A DNA stretch of 11,708 nucleotides from Lachnospiraceae bacterium (GCA_024699395.1 JAILPU010000163.1:1-11708), one strand, 5' to 3'. Numbered from the stretch's first letter, positions 1 through 8,041 are shown. Program-made: numbers and translations. Notes: generated by a model from the letters alone, not told the origin.

Positions 1-3000
1 CCAGATAAGATTTACATTTACATGATCCAGCTTGGTGTAGTTGCCACCATCTTCGTTCTTTACGGAAATAACATGGCCTTCCGAGTCAAATGTTACTCCG
101 GAAACAGTGATCACCTTGTCGTTTGTAAGATAATCCGTAAGGTCTTCTCCCTTAAAGATTGTGTCCTCACCGGATCCTGCTTTGATACCTGTTCTTACAT
201 TTACATAAGGTGTTGAAACTTCATATGCTTCTTCCAGGGGAAGTGTTATTGTAAAGTCGCCGTTGGTATTGACTTTATTTCCACCTGCAAAATTATCTTT
301 TGCCTTAACATAAATCGTCTTGGTTACAGGATTGTTTACGGTAAAGTTCTGATTCCATGTAACCACCTGGTTACCGGATTCGTTTACGGTTATGTCGCAG
401 CCGTATTTTTCTTTAAGTTCCTGTGTATCCGTATTACCCTCTTCATCACAGAGAACAAAATATCCGGATATTTCATCGGCTATTACCACACCGCTTACAA
501 TGCTGTATCCAAGCCACTGAGCATCCTCTTCGTTTTCGGTGCCCACGGTCTGATTCATGTCGATTCTGTATATTCTCTTTTCCCAGTCAACTACCTTTGC
601 GGTCTTCTCAGCCTCTGTAACGGTAACATTTATGGGATCGTTCTCGTACTTAAATGATGTAATAGGCTGACCGTTTTCATCTCTTACGGTGGCATTTATA
701 TCGTTTCCGGATTCAACAGCCTCCACATACCATTTTTCATTGCTCTTGGAATATCCTGTGGGAGGTGTTGTCTCCTCCATAACATAGTAACCTGCTTCCA
801 CGCCGTTGAAACGAACACGTCCGCTGTCATCGGAATTAGCGGTAAGAGGTGTACTCTGGGCAATGGCATGTGCATATGTTGAATCTGTTTTGGTAAGAGT
901 AAATACAGCTCCCTCAAGGGTATTGGTATTATCGGTACTGTCTACCTTAACAAAATCTATAGTTGCGGGCTTTCTTATAACGTTTGAAAGCTGTCTTACA
1001 TTGGGAATGGAGAAAGTCATGTAGCAGCTGGAATCATATCCTCCTCTTTCCAAAAGGAGTACTGTGATCTGTTGCTTTTGGTTCTTCATCTCCTCGGTAA
1101 GATCTTCCTTGGTAAGACCGTCAGTCAGAATATAATCCCAAAGATTTGCTGTATAAGGGTTGGTGGGGTTATCAATCTCACCGCCCTCGGGATGTACACA
1201 AACGTATTTTCCGATAGTAGAAGCCCCGTTATAGAAGATACTGGAAGGATATGAGGAATGGCATCCTCCAAGATCAAGCACAAGCTTTCCATCCATAAAT
1301 ACCCACAGATCGTCATCACCGCAGAAGGTATATTCCAAAGGACCTACATAATCACCAAGTGAGAATGAAAAATCACATCTGAGTCCCCAGAAACAGTTAT
1401 TTACAACATCAGAGGAGTTGGCATAATTGCTGTTACGCTCAGCGCCCTCGGCATCATCAAGCGGGAAAAATGCGGTTGAAATATCATGTCCCACAGTCTT
1501 AAGGGAATAATCGGTTCTGGAGCTGTCATATCCGCTCTCAAAAGCGTTGGTAACTTTATTGTGAATCTTATCATTGGATCTTATAAAGGAATAGGTATCT
1601 CCGATCTGTGCGAAGGACAGGGTATATTCTCCGTCGGAGAATATCTTTTTGGCGTCAGTCTCCTCGGATGAGAAGAATCCGGGCTCTTTAATCTGCTTAC
1701 CTTTTCTGTCCTTTCCCATGATGAGATTCTCGTAATGCTCACCTTCAAGTCTTACAGCCATACCGGGAATAATGGCTCTTCGGCTGTCCTGATACCTTTG
1801 GCCTCCGTTTTTGTAGTTAGCATTATTTTTGTTAATATCAAGGGAAACTTTCTGACCGTCGATTACTTTGTCAATCTGGGTTACATAGGAATCCTTGGGA
1901 GCATCTCCCACATACATATTGGCATCTTTTTTGATGTTTCCGTAATTATTTATATTTCCGTGACCGTTCTTACCGGTAATATCATAGTCAAAGAAGGTTA
2001 CAGGGTTTTCAACCAGTCCCTTATTCTTGGGAGAATAGTAAAAGCTTACAACAGTATTGCTGTCTATTGTGATAACCGTATCTTCCGTTGAATTGTCGAT
2101 GTCATATACAACGGGATCTTTTCCCTCGGGCTCCACTACCATTCCGTGAAGCTCGTAATTAAGCCCCGCATCACATCTTCCGTCCTCCACAAGCTGCTCA
2201 AGAGTAAATTCATGAGCTGCAATGGTATTGTAGACTGTCTCTGAATATTTATAGATCTCTACTGCATTTTCTCTGTCTGCAACACTTCCGTTGTACTGTC
2301 TGTAGGTGATGGTATAGTCTTCGCTTCCCGCAGTAATTACAAGAAGGTAAGTTGAGAAGTGGGTCGTGGTCATCTCCACGTCTCTGCATGCGCTTATTAC
2401 AGGCATCTGTGTGATGGAATTGTCTCCGTTCACATGGTAAACGTTAACATCCTCATTGGACATATCTCTTACCAGCATGTCGCCGGAAAAAGCAACGTTT
2501 ATAGCCTGGCCGTCAATGGGCTGTACCTCTACGGGATTGCCTGCCTCGTCTGTATTCATAAGGGAAATATCAAATGCTTTATATTTTACAACTACGCGGC
2601 CTATGGATTCCTCTGCTTTGTCTACTGCTTCTTCCACAGATACAGGCTCGAGTTCAACCGCCTTAACATAGGTGCCTTCCTTAAAAGCACTGGCTTTTCC
2701 GCTTACTGTTATGGTAACGCCGTTTACGCATACCGAAGGAAGCTCAATGTACTGAGACCAAGCTGCTACAGTTTCATCTCCGGTAAGTAATTCGGGGGCA
2801 TTTGATTCATCCTCACAAACTACCTCTTCAAGAGCCTCACCGAGAATTCCTTCCTCTTCCGAAGAAGCTGCATCATCGGCATTTTCACGCTTTTCTTCGG
2901 CCTTTTCTTCCTGTGATTCTTCCTGTGATTCTTCCTGTGAAGCGTCATCTTTCTTTGAAGAATCTTCACTATTTATCGAAGCATCATCATTATTTAAATT

Positions 3001-3399
3001 GCCGTCCTCATTAGCAATTCCTTCCCCTGATTCCTTGGAATCATTTTCGAAAGCTTCTTCAGAAACCTTTGTATCTTCCTCTTTAGAAGCGTTCTCATCG
3101 GTGTTTGATTCACTATCTTCTTTAATCTCTTCGGAACTTTCCACCGCTTCAACTGCCTCAGTGTTTTCGCCCTCAGATGCTTCACTGTTATACTGTATAT
3201 CTTCGACTGCAACGCTCTCTGCAATCACATCAGCTTCCGTTACATCAAAGCCCGCCTCCGAAACAATCGTTTCCGAAGCCCCATATATTTCATTCGCCTT
3301 TACGTTTGATCCGTCAACCACGCCGGTTAAGGAATCGTTAAATAATAATGCGAAAACTGCCGAAACAGCTATAATTCTCTTTATCAGTCCGGTCTTCAT
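1..3399 (-). CDS. Giant secreted fibro-slime / SpaA-domain surface protein (C-terminus outside window)
   Basis: The frame is open from the ATG at 3399 to base 1 (1133 codons, no stop), so the gene is 3'-truncated by the window. GGAGG lies 7 nt before the ATG. Residues 1 to about 36 form a signal peptide (MKTGLIKRII, then a hydrophobic core). Residues 40-195 are an acidic Ser/Glu/Asp-rich stalk. Residues 210-350 look like a beta-sandwich domain ending in THFSTYLLVIT. Residues 469-800 match the fibro-slime type, with the hallmark FCGDDDLWVFMDGKLVLDLGG from about residue 692. Residues 810-925 form a SpaA/Cna-B prealbumin-like domain (IDFVKVDS, LEGAVFTLTK, YYVMEETTPPTGY). Residues 925-1133 look like further beta-domains, not assigned. 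The lysine near 816 and the ETTPPTGY glutamate resemble the isopeptide-forming pair of Cna-B folds (family knowledge). It is probably an exported adhesin or cell-surface fibre. Whether it ends in an LPXTG motif cannot be seen. Confidence 0.9.
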   Translation of the reverse strand, partial: MKTGLIKRIIAVSAVFALLFNDSLTGVVDGSNVKANEIYGASETIVSEAGFDVTEADVIAESVAVEDIQYNSEASEGENTEAVEAVESSEEIKEDSESNTDENASKEEDTKVSEEAFENDSKESGEGIANEDGNLNNDDASINSEDSSKKDDASQEESQEESQEEKAEEKRENADDAASSEEEGILGEALEEVVCEDESNAPELLTGDETVAAWSQYIELPSVCVNGVTITVSGKASAFKEGTYVKAVELEPVSVEEAVDKAEESIGRVVVKYKAFDISLMNTDEAGNPVEVQPIDGQAINVAFSGDMLVRDMSNEDVNVYHVNGDNSITQMPVISACRDVEMTTTHFSTYLLVITAGSEDYTITYRQYNGSVADRENAVEIYKYSETVYNTIAAHEFTLEQLVEDGRCDAGLNYELHGMVVEPEGKDPVVYDIDNSTEDTVITIDSNTVVSFYYSPKNKGLVENPVTFFDYDITGKNGHGNINNYGNIKKDANMYVGDAPKDSYVTQIDKVIDGQKVSLDINKNNANYKNGGQRYQDSRRAIIPGMAVRLEGEHYENLIMGKDRKGKQIKEPGFFSSEETDAKKIFSDGEYTLSFAQIGDTYSFIRSNDKIHNKVTNAFESGYDSSRTDYSLKTVGHDISTAFFPLDDAEGAERNSNYANSSDVVNNCFWGLRCDFSFSLGDYVGPLEYTFCGDDDLWVFMDGKLVLDLGGCHSSYPSSIFYNGASTIGKYVCVHPEGGEIDNPTNPYTANLWDYILTDGLTKEDLTEEMKNQKQQITVLLLERGGYDSSCYMTFSIPNVRQLSNVIRKPATIDFVKVDSTDNTNTLEGAVFTLTKTDSTYAHAIAQSTPLTANSDDSGRVRFNGVEAGYYVMEETTPPTGYSKSNEKWYVEAVESGNDINATVRDENGQPITSFKYENDPINVTVTEAEKTAKVVDWEKRIYRIDMNQTVGTENEEDAQWLGYSIVSGVVIADEISGYFVLCDEEGNTDTQELKEKYGCDITVNESGNQVVTWNQNFTVNNPVTKTIYVKAKDNFAGGNKVNTNGDFTITLPLEEAYEVSTPYVNVRTGIKAGSGEDTIFKGEDLTDYLTNDKVITVSGVTFDSEGHVISVKNEDGGNYTKLDHVNVNLIW
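2905..2940 (-). repeat. Three in-frame 12-bp repeats encoding SQEE x3
   Basis: The unit ttcttcctgtga (plus strand) occurs three times in perfect tandem. Being a multiple of 3, it reads as SQEE three times (residues 154-165) in the acidic stalk of the surface protein. Copy number could vary by slippage without breaking the frame, so stalk length may be polymorphic. Confidence 0.85.
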
Positions 3400-3447
3400 C
3401 TGTAAGCCTCCTAAACTTTTGAAAACAGACTCCCGTTATTCGATTTC

Positions 3448-3480
3448 AATATATCAATGACCGGTCACATATCGGTCACA
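3448..3480 (-). promoter_or_regulatory. Promoter of the giant surface protein with tandem TGTGACCG operator
   Basis: Read on the minus strand: TGTGACCG (3480-3473), ATA, TGTGACCG (3469-3462), 8 nt, then the -10-like TATATT (3453-3448). The repeats are perfect with an 11-bp period. No recognisable -35 hexamer lies 17 bp from the -10; that position falls on the repeats. The expected start near 3441 gives a leader of about 42 nt containing the GGAGG site. The same layout recurs at 8833-8865. The function is inferred from position and repetition. Confidence 0.65.
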
Positions 3481-3528
3481 TCAAAATGAAAACCGAATGG
3501 TTTAAGTTCTTGGAATTGATTGACTTTT

Positions 3529-3559
3529 TTGTGATTTTAGTGTAAATTTAAGATATAAT
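3529..3559 (+). promoter_or_regulatory. Probable promoter of the HD-GYP gene
   Basis: A perfect -10 TATAAT lies at 3554-3559, with a poor -35 candidate TTGTGA at 3529-3534 (spacer 19). Another -35-like TTGACT at 3520-3525 is 17 bp from a weaker -10, TAAATT, at 3543-3548. Transcription from TATAAT would start near 3566. That leaves the upstream ATG at 3570 without a ribosome binding site and supports the start at 3624. Confidence 0.5.
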
Positions 3560-3623
3560 ATGTGAAAAAATGCTCATTTTCTGTCAAGTTGCCTTTAACC
3601 CCTTCTTTAGAAAGAGGCTTTGT

Positions 3624-5441
3624 ATGGAAAATTTAACCTTCCTTTATAGGTGTTCCTACATAGAACTGAATATTTTAAGCCTCTTAATGCTGGGATTCAT
3701 GAATCTTATCGGCTCCCACTATCTTAAGGGCAACGGTCACGAGATACAAAAGCGTGTCAGTCTTATAACCTGCGGTTACATCCTGTTTCTTGTCTCGGAT
3801 ACCGCATGGTTTATATTGGATTCCTGCGACATCAGAATCCGTCCTCTTTTATATCTCCCCAATATGTTCTACTTCTTAAGTATTTTTATGGTTTCCAATA
3901 TCTGGCTTATCTATACTTTGGAACGCCTTGGATTAAACCGTCCCATGTCCAAAAGATCGAGAACGATAATATCGGCGCCCTTTGCTATATTGGGCATCTT
4001 TATTTTCACTGCACCTTTGGATCATTTATTCTTTTATATTAATGACAAATTCGAATACATAAGAGGTCCTCTCTATATCGTATACGCCATTCTTATTTCT
4101 TCTCATTACATTATTTCAGGCTTGGTAAGCTTCATTGTCTGCTTTACCAAAAAGAAGAAAAAGAGGATGCTTGCGGCAATATTGGGAATTGCAAGTTTTT
4201 CTCTGGTTATCTCATTTAATATACAGGCAGTAACAGGGATTAATCTCTCATGTTTCTGCTGTCTTTTTACAATCGTTCTGTTTCTTGCCTATGAGATTTT
4301 CACAGACCAACATTATCTTAAAGATAAAATCAAACGCTACGGTGATATAATGCCCATGCTCACCATGCAGTTTGCTTCCATTCACCATGTTAATCTCAAT
4401 GATGATTCTTTCAGCACGGTGGAACAGGATGAATATTCCTCCAAAAATTATAAGGAAATTTTCAACTGCGGAAGCTACAAAAAGGCAATTGAAACGCTGG
4501 TTAACAATGCGGTACTGGAAACGGACAGGCCCATAGTTTCGGAAGCTCTTGCCCAGAAAAACATTAAAGAAATGCTGTCGAACAGATCCCACTTTACCGT
4601 TCCTTTCCGCTCCATGCGTGACGGGGAAGTATTCTACTGCGAACTGATTATTTACAAAGAAGACAAATTCCAGGACGACGGCAAACTGGTACTGGGCTTT
4701 ATGAACCGAAACGACTTTATGCATAAAGAACTGGCCGTAAAGGAACTGGAAGCTCTTGTGGACAGCCGTACCAACTTGCTTAGAGAAAAGAATAAGATTC
4801 TCGCCAGAACCAATATGGAAATCGTGGAGCTTATGGGTGATATGGTAGAGAGCCGCGATACCGAGAGCGGAACCCATATCAAAAGGGTTAAAACCTATAC
4901 CCGTATCCTCTCCAACTGCGTGCGTAGCATGCTTCCCGAGTATAATCTTTCCAAGCGTGATGTGAATAATATCATAGCGGCCAGCGTGCTTCACGACGTA
5001 GGTAAGATTATGATTTCGGACAACATTCTCTTAAAGCCCGGAAAGCTCACCGACGATGAATTCCAAATAATGAAACTCCATACAATATACGGATGTGAGA
5101 TACTAAAAAAAGCCCCTCCCAGTCTGGATAAGGACTTTTTAAAAACATGTATGGAAATATGCAGATGGCATCATGAAAAATATGATGGCAAAGGTTATCC
5201 CGACGGTTTGGTGGGAGATCAAATTCCCATTTCCGCTCAGATAGTTTCCATTGCCGACTGTTTTGATGCTCTTACAACAAAGAGAGTTTACAAACCGCCT
5301 TTTGGTCCCGACAAAGCTTTCCAAATGATTCTTGACGGCGAGTGCGGTGCCTTCTCCGAAAAACTTTTGGAATGCTTCACTCTTTGCTACGACGAATTTA
5401 CCAACTGTGTCAAAGAAGATGGTTCTCCCTCATCCACTTAA
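3624..5441 (+). CDS. Seven-TM sensor with PAS-like region and HD-GYP domain (putative c-di-GMP phosphodiesterase)
   Basis: The protein has 605 residues from ATG 3624. This start is preferred over the in-frame ATG at 3570 because AAAGAGG (3611-3617) lies 6 nt upstream. About seven hydrophobic helices span residues 14-226. A cytoplasmic region (240-365), including TVPFRSMRDGEVFYCELIIY, resembles the PAS-like modules of Clostridia cyclic-di-GMP proteins. A probable coiled coil (368-405) leads into HD-GYP (405-575). Conserved residues visible are E409, H418, H457-D458 (LHDVGK), H486, H516-H517, GYP at 524-526 and D545 in SIADCFDAL, so the metal and substrate site looks intact. By family knowledge such enzymes hydrolyse cyclic-di-GMP to pGpG or GMP; activity and ligand here are inferred. 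No GGDEF domain is present. The gene is divergent from the giant surface gene across 224 bp, and its last 32 nt overlap the convergent Nudix gene. Confidence 0.9.
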   Translation: MENLTFLYRCSYIELNILSLLMLGFMNLIGSHYLKGNGHEIQKRVSLITCGYILFLVSDTAWFILDSCDIRIRPLLYLPNMFYFLSIFMVSNIWLIYTLERLGLNRPMSKRSRTIISAPFAILGIFIFTAPLDHLFFYINDKFEYIRGPLYIVYAILISSHYIISGLVSFIVCFTKKKKKRMLAAILGIASFSLVISFNIQAVTGINLSCFCCLFTIVLFLAYEIFTDQHYLKDKIKRYGDIMPMLTMQFASIHHVNLNDDSFSTVEQDEYSSKNYKEIFNCGSYKKAIETLVNNAVLETDRPIVSEALAQKNIKEMLSNRSHFTVPFRSMRDGEVFYCELIIYKEDKFQDDGKLVLGFMNRNDFMHKELAVKELEALVDSRTNLLREKNKILARTNMEIVELMGDMVESRDTESGTHIKRVKTYTRILSNCVRSMLPEYNLSKRDVNNIIAASVLHDVGKIMISDNILLKPGKLTDDEFQIMKLHTIYGCEILKKAPPSLDKDFLKTCMEICRWHHEKYDGKGYPDGLVGDQIPISAQIVSIADCFDALTTKRVYKPPFGPDKAFQMILDGECGAFSEKLLECFTLCYDEFTNCVKEDGSPSST

Positions 5442-5913
5442 GGAAGAGATGATCTCTTTTCTGCCAGTACCTGTCACCAAGATTAGCATCTCCCCACGCC
5501 AGTATATTATCAACGGATTCCCACTGGGGGTGATATCCTCTTTTCAATTCGCTTTCCGTCATGGCTGTGGGTGATATTTCATCCTTAACTTCGCAGAAAA
5601 AATGATAGGAATGGGATATATACCTGTGATCCGGTTCAAATATATCCCTTCTTAATTCCCTGACTTCCCCGATATCTCTAATGCTCTCGGGAATAACAGT
5701 CAGCCCGCACTCCTCCATTACTTCTCTCGCGAGTGCCTCCGTTAAGGTTTCCCCGGCTTCCACACCACCCCCGGGAAGTTTATATTCACCGCCGTCCACA
5801 TGCTGGACGGCTATTTTATCGTCTTTCACTATAACGGCTCTGACCCTGAATCTCTCATACAACGGCATATCTTCAGTATAATCACCGTTATCTATGTCAA
5901 ACAAATGCTTCAT
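5410..5913 (-). CDS. Nudix hydrolase
   Basis: The protein has 167 residues. The ATG at 5913 follows AGGGGG with 7 nt spacing. The complete Nudix box GX5EX7REUXEEXGU is at residues 49-71 (G49, E55, R63-E64, E67-E68, G70), so it should be a Mg2+-dependent hydrolase of a nucleoside diphosphate linked to another group. The substrate cannot be told from sequence; it could be a house-cleaning NTP or ADP-sugar type. Short N-terminal (1-22) and C-terminal (about 95-167) parts flank the fold. It appears to be a single-gene transcript with its own extended -10 promoter, and its last 32 nt overlap the end of the convergent HD-GYP gene. Confidence 0.9.
   Translation of the reverse strand: MKHLFDIDNGDYTEDMPLYERFRVRAVIVKDDKIAVQHVDGGEYKLPGGGVEAGETLTEALAREVMEECGLTVIPESIRDIGEVRELRRDIFEPDHRYISHSYHFFCEVKDEISPTAMTESELKRGYHPQWESVDNILAWGDANLGDRYWQKRDHLFLKWMRENHLL
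5444..5460 (+). terminator. Weak candidate terminator after the HD-GYP gene
   Basis: AAGAGAT/ATCTCTT (5444-5450 and 5452-5458) is an inverted repeat starting 3 nt after the HD-GYP stop and running into four T residues. The realistic stem is about 5 bp and AT-rich, so it is weak. It lies inside the 3' end of the Nudix coding sequence on the other strand. Confidence 0.3.
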
Positions 5914-5978
5914 GCACTGTCCCCCTGTAAAAGCCTTTACTCCGTGACTATTTAAACAGTAATCCGAAGCTTTTTCTA

Positions 5979-5987
5979 ATTATATCA
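5979..5987 (-). promoter_or_regulatory. Extended -10 promoter of the Nudix gene
   Basis: The minus strand reads TGATATAAT (5987-5979), a perfect TATAAT with the TGn extension. No good -35 is visible. The predicted start near 5972 gives a leader of about 58 nt to the ATG at 5913. The rest of 5914-6050 is AT-rich with no evident gene. A 7-bp inverted repeat (AAAGAAC/GTTCTTT, 6042-6066) spans the stop of the neighbouring gene. On the minus strand it is not followed by a T tract, so it is not called a terminator. Confidence 0.5.
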
Positions 5988-6050
5988 CATAATTCAGAAA
6001 ACAGAGAGTGCTCTAAAAGCATATTAAGATTTTTTTAACGTAAAGAACCT

Positions 6051-7223
6051 TTAGCGTGAGTTCTTCTTTTTGATGCCAAATGCCACACCGATAATTCCAA
6101 AAAGTAAGAGAATTGCTACAACCGCTGCGATTATATAAGCTTTGTTGTCCATGATGCCTGCCTTGTCCGCAAGGGGTACATTCTCTTCATCAATGGTTTC
6201 ATGAGAAGGTTCTTCTTCGTCAACTTCCTCATTCAAAGCTTCATCATCAATTCCGTCATCAAGGGGAATCTCGTTATCCTCAATGGTAACGGTGTTGTCG
6301 TTCTCATCTACGTTTGCATCTGTGTCTACGTTTTGATTATCGGCATTTTGGTCGTCGTTTTGATTGTCAGCATTTTGGACGTCTGCGTTACCGCCGTTTT
6401 GGTTGTTTTCGTTTCCGCCGTTTTGATTGTTTGTGTTTCCTGCGCCGTTATTTCCGGCATTTGTGTTGGATACTCTTTGATTGTTAACGGTTACCACAGG
6501 AGCGGGTGCTTCCACCCTTATAACTCTGGTCTCAGTAGGTCCCGTAACATCCTTATAGGTTGTGATCACCTGAGTCTCTGTATTTTGAGATGCGTCAGAA
6601 ACATATTCAAATTCAAGAACATTACTGTCGGCAACGTTTGTAAGGACAATGCTCTTGTTGTTGGAACCTGTACTCTTATATACAACGTTTCCCTCAAGAG
6701 TTATATCTTTGACCGCCTCAATTTCAACCTTGTCCCCCACATTTGCTCTTGCAATATAAGGGATTGCAATCTGTTCCTTACTCTTAGAATCCACATAGCG
6801 GACAATGTATTCCACACCATCCACAAGCTTTCCGTAATCCACAACAAAATCAACATTTCTGTCAACAGTTGAAGAAGGATCCGGACCCCATTCAAAGGAA
6901 TTCTTAACCACATAATCCCCATTGGTAACAATATGGACAGGTGCCTTGGGCATCTTCCCCCCTGCAGGCACTGTTACCTTTATGGCACCGTTTTCGGTAA
7001 CCTCATATTCATAGGAAGCATATTCATTAGCCGCAACTTCCTGTGCCAAACTTTTTTTATCCCTTGAGTCTGTCCCGTTCATGGAAAAATATCCCACATT
7101 TCCGGGTCTGAAGGTCACGGTATAACTTGAGGAATTGGCATAGGTATCTGCCTTAAAGCCTGCTATTCCCAACACAAGTCCCAGTGCTGTGACAAACGTA
7201 AGAACTTTCTTGGATTTAATCAT
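6051..7223 (-). CDS. Secreted MucBP-like, Asn/Asp-rich stalk protein with C-terminal membrane anchor
   Basis: The protein has 390 residues; GGAGG lies 7 nt before ATG 7223. A signal peptide covers about residues 1-29. Residues 33-135 are a beta-rich domain I do not recognise. Residues 138-208 (YIVRYVDSKSKEQI ... VLEFEYVSD) resemble a MucBP-type repeat. Residues 250-305 are a low-complexity Asn/Gln/Gly/Asp stalk (NNQNGGN-like repeats). Residues 306-350 are strongly acidic, with twin motifs IEDNEIPL and IDEENVPL. A hydrophobic helix (362-384) and a basic KKKNSR tail follow. The layout is that of a wall or membrane-anchored surface protein, but no LPXTG is present; VPLADKAG sits at the expected place. 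The ATG overlaps the upstream stop (ATGA), which implies translational coupling. It is the last gene of the cluster. Role inferred: surface structural or anchor component. Confidence 0.85.
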   Translation of the reverse strand: MIKSKKVLTFVTALGLVLGIAGFKADTYANSSSYTVTFRPGNVGYFSMNGTDSRDKKSLAQEVAANEYASYEYEVTENGAIKVTVPAGGKMPKAPVHIVTNGDYVVKNSFEWGPDPSSTVDRNVDFVVDYGKLVDGVEYIVRYVDSKSKEQIAIPYIARANVGDKVEIEAVKDITLEGNVVYKSTGSNNKSIVLTNVADSNVLEFEYVSDASQNTETQVITTYKDVTGPTETRVIRVEAPAPVVTVNNQRVSNTNAGNNGAGNTNNQNGGNENNQNGGNADVQNADNQNDDQNADNQNVDTDANVDENDNTVTIEDNEIPLDDGIDDEALNEEVDEEEPSHETIDEENVPLADKAGIMDNKAYIIAAVVAILLLFGIIGVAFGIKKKNSR

Positions 7224-8008
7224 CTTGATTCCTCCGTGGCTTTATCCTTGCCGTTCTTTCTCAATGCAAACACAATAAGCACAAGACCTGCTGCTATAAG
7301 GATACTGCCGAAAACAATCGGGGTTTTATCGCCTGTTGCCACTGCGGCAAGGGGCGTAACATTTTCATAAATAGTCTCTATTTTACCGGGGTGTTTTCTC
7401 TCCACCACCTGATATTTCACTTCGCTGGTTGCGGGATCGTCATAGGAAACCTTGAATTCAAAAGCAAGTTTTCCCGTGGTCAGACTGTAATCCGCAGCCG
7501 AATCATTATCAAAAGCTTCTCCGTCAAAGAAAATATTAAGAGAAACATTCTTCTCGTCATTCTTTTCAAAAGTACCTATAAAAATGCTGTCCTCCAGCAT
7601 CTTGTTCATATCTGCAAGACCGTTATCGTCCTTCTTAAGCTGCTCTGTGTAGCCACCAAGTCTTGAGTCGTAAACAGTGGCATCTCCTACTTTAAGAGTA
7701 ATGTCGTAAGCGGCACCTTTAGCATTCTTTCCTGTCTCCTCAAGTGCCTTTAAAACCTCGGTACTCATATAGAAATTAACAGCATGGCTGTTCTCATTTT
7801 TTACAGTGATTACAGCACTTCTTTCCTCGCCGGGAGCGATATCCTTAAAAGCTTCCCCAAGATCTGCCGCGCCTTCTTTTTGAGTAACGCCTCTGTATTC
7901 AAGATTCTTATCGGCTGTAAAAACCACCTCAGGGCTTGCAGCCAGGGCATTTACGGACATGGCCGCAAACAATATCAATGCAGCTGCAATGTTCCTTATT
8001 TTTTTCAT
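7220..8008 (-). CDS. Secreted surface protein with TGD-type C-terminal sorting-like tail
   Basis: The protein has 262 residues from ATG 8008, chosen because GGAGG lies 5-6 nt upstream and a classic signal peptide begins there (MKKIRNIAAALILFAA, cleavage near ALA-A). An in-frame ATG at 8062 lacks both. The mature part begins with a beta-sandwich-like segment (IAPGEERSAVITVKNENSHAVNFYMS), the style of repeat-free Firmicutes surface proteins often found with TasA/SipW-type genes. The C-terminus has VATGDKTP (223-230), a hydrophobic helix (about 231-250) and a basic tail (RKNGKDK). That is the order of a sortase signal, but with ATGD in place of LPXTG. The stop overlaps the next gene by 4 nt. The specific function is unknown; it is a plausible minor subunit or anchor of a surface structure. 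Confidence 0.85.
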   Translation of the reverse strand: MKKIRNIAAALILFAAMSVNALAASPEVVFTADKNLEYRGVTQKEGAADLGEAFKDIAPGEERSAVITVKNENSHAVNFYMSTEVLKALEETGKNAKGAAYDITLKVGDATVYDSRLGGYTEQLKKDDNGLADMNKMLEDSIFIGTFEKNDEKNVSLNIFFDGEAFDNDSAADYSLTTGKLAFEFKVSYDDPATSEVKYQVVERKHPGKIETIYENVTPLAAVATGDKTPIVFGSILIAAGLVLIVFALRKNGKDKATEESR

Positions 8009-8041
8009 TTTTTCCTCCACTGTCAACCAACACTTACATCT

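Noticed and set aside
2359..2790. 143-residue plus-strand open frame
   Set aside because: It lies antisense within the giant surface protein, whose frame stays open across 1133 codons with clear domains.
3440..3490. Cyclic-di-GMP riboswitch ahead of the surface gene
   Set aside because: The leader from the predicted start is only about 42 nt and lacks the GEMM core; the GTCACA elements are explained as an operator direct repeat.
3570..3623. ATG 3570 as the start of the HD-GYP gene
   Set aside because: It has no ribosome binding site and lies only about 4 nt from the predicted transcription start; ATG 3624 has AAAGAGG at 6 nt.
4248..4994. 248-residue minus-strand open frame
   Set aside because: It is entirely antisense to the HD-GYP gene, has no recognisable domain, and is explained as a shadow of that gene.
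6042..6066. Terminator at the end of the MucBP-like gene
   Set aside because: The 7-bp AT-rich stem overlaps the stop codon and is followed on the minus strand by an A-rich, not T-rich, stretch.
6201..6872. 223-residue plus-strand open frame rich in Val and Ile
   Set aside because: It is the reverse complement of the Asn/Asp-rich stalk codons of the MucBP-like gene, which produce artificial hydrophobic codons.
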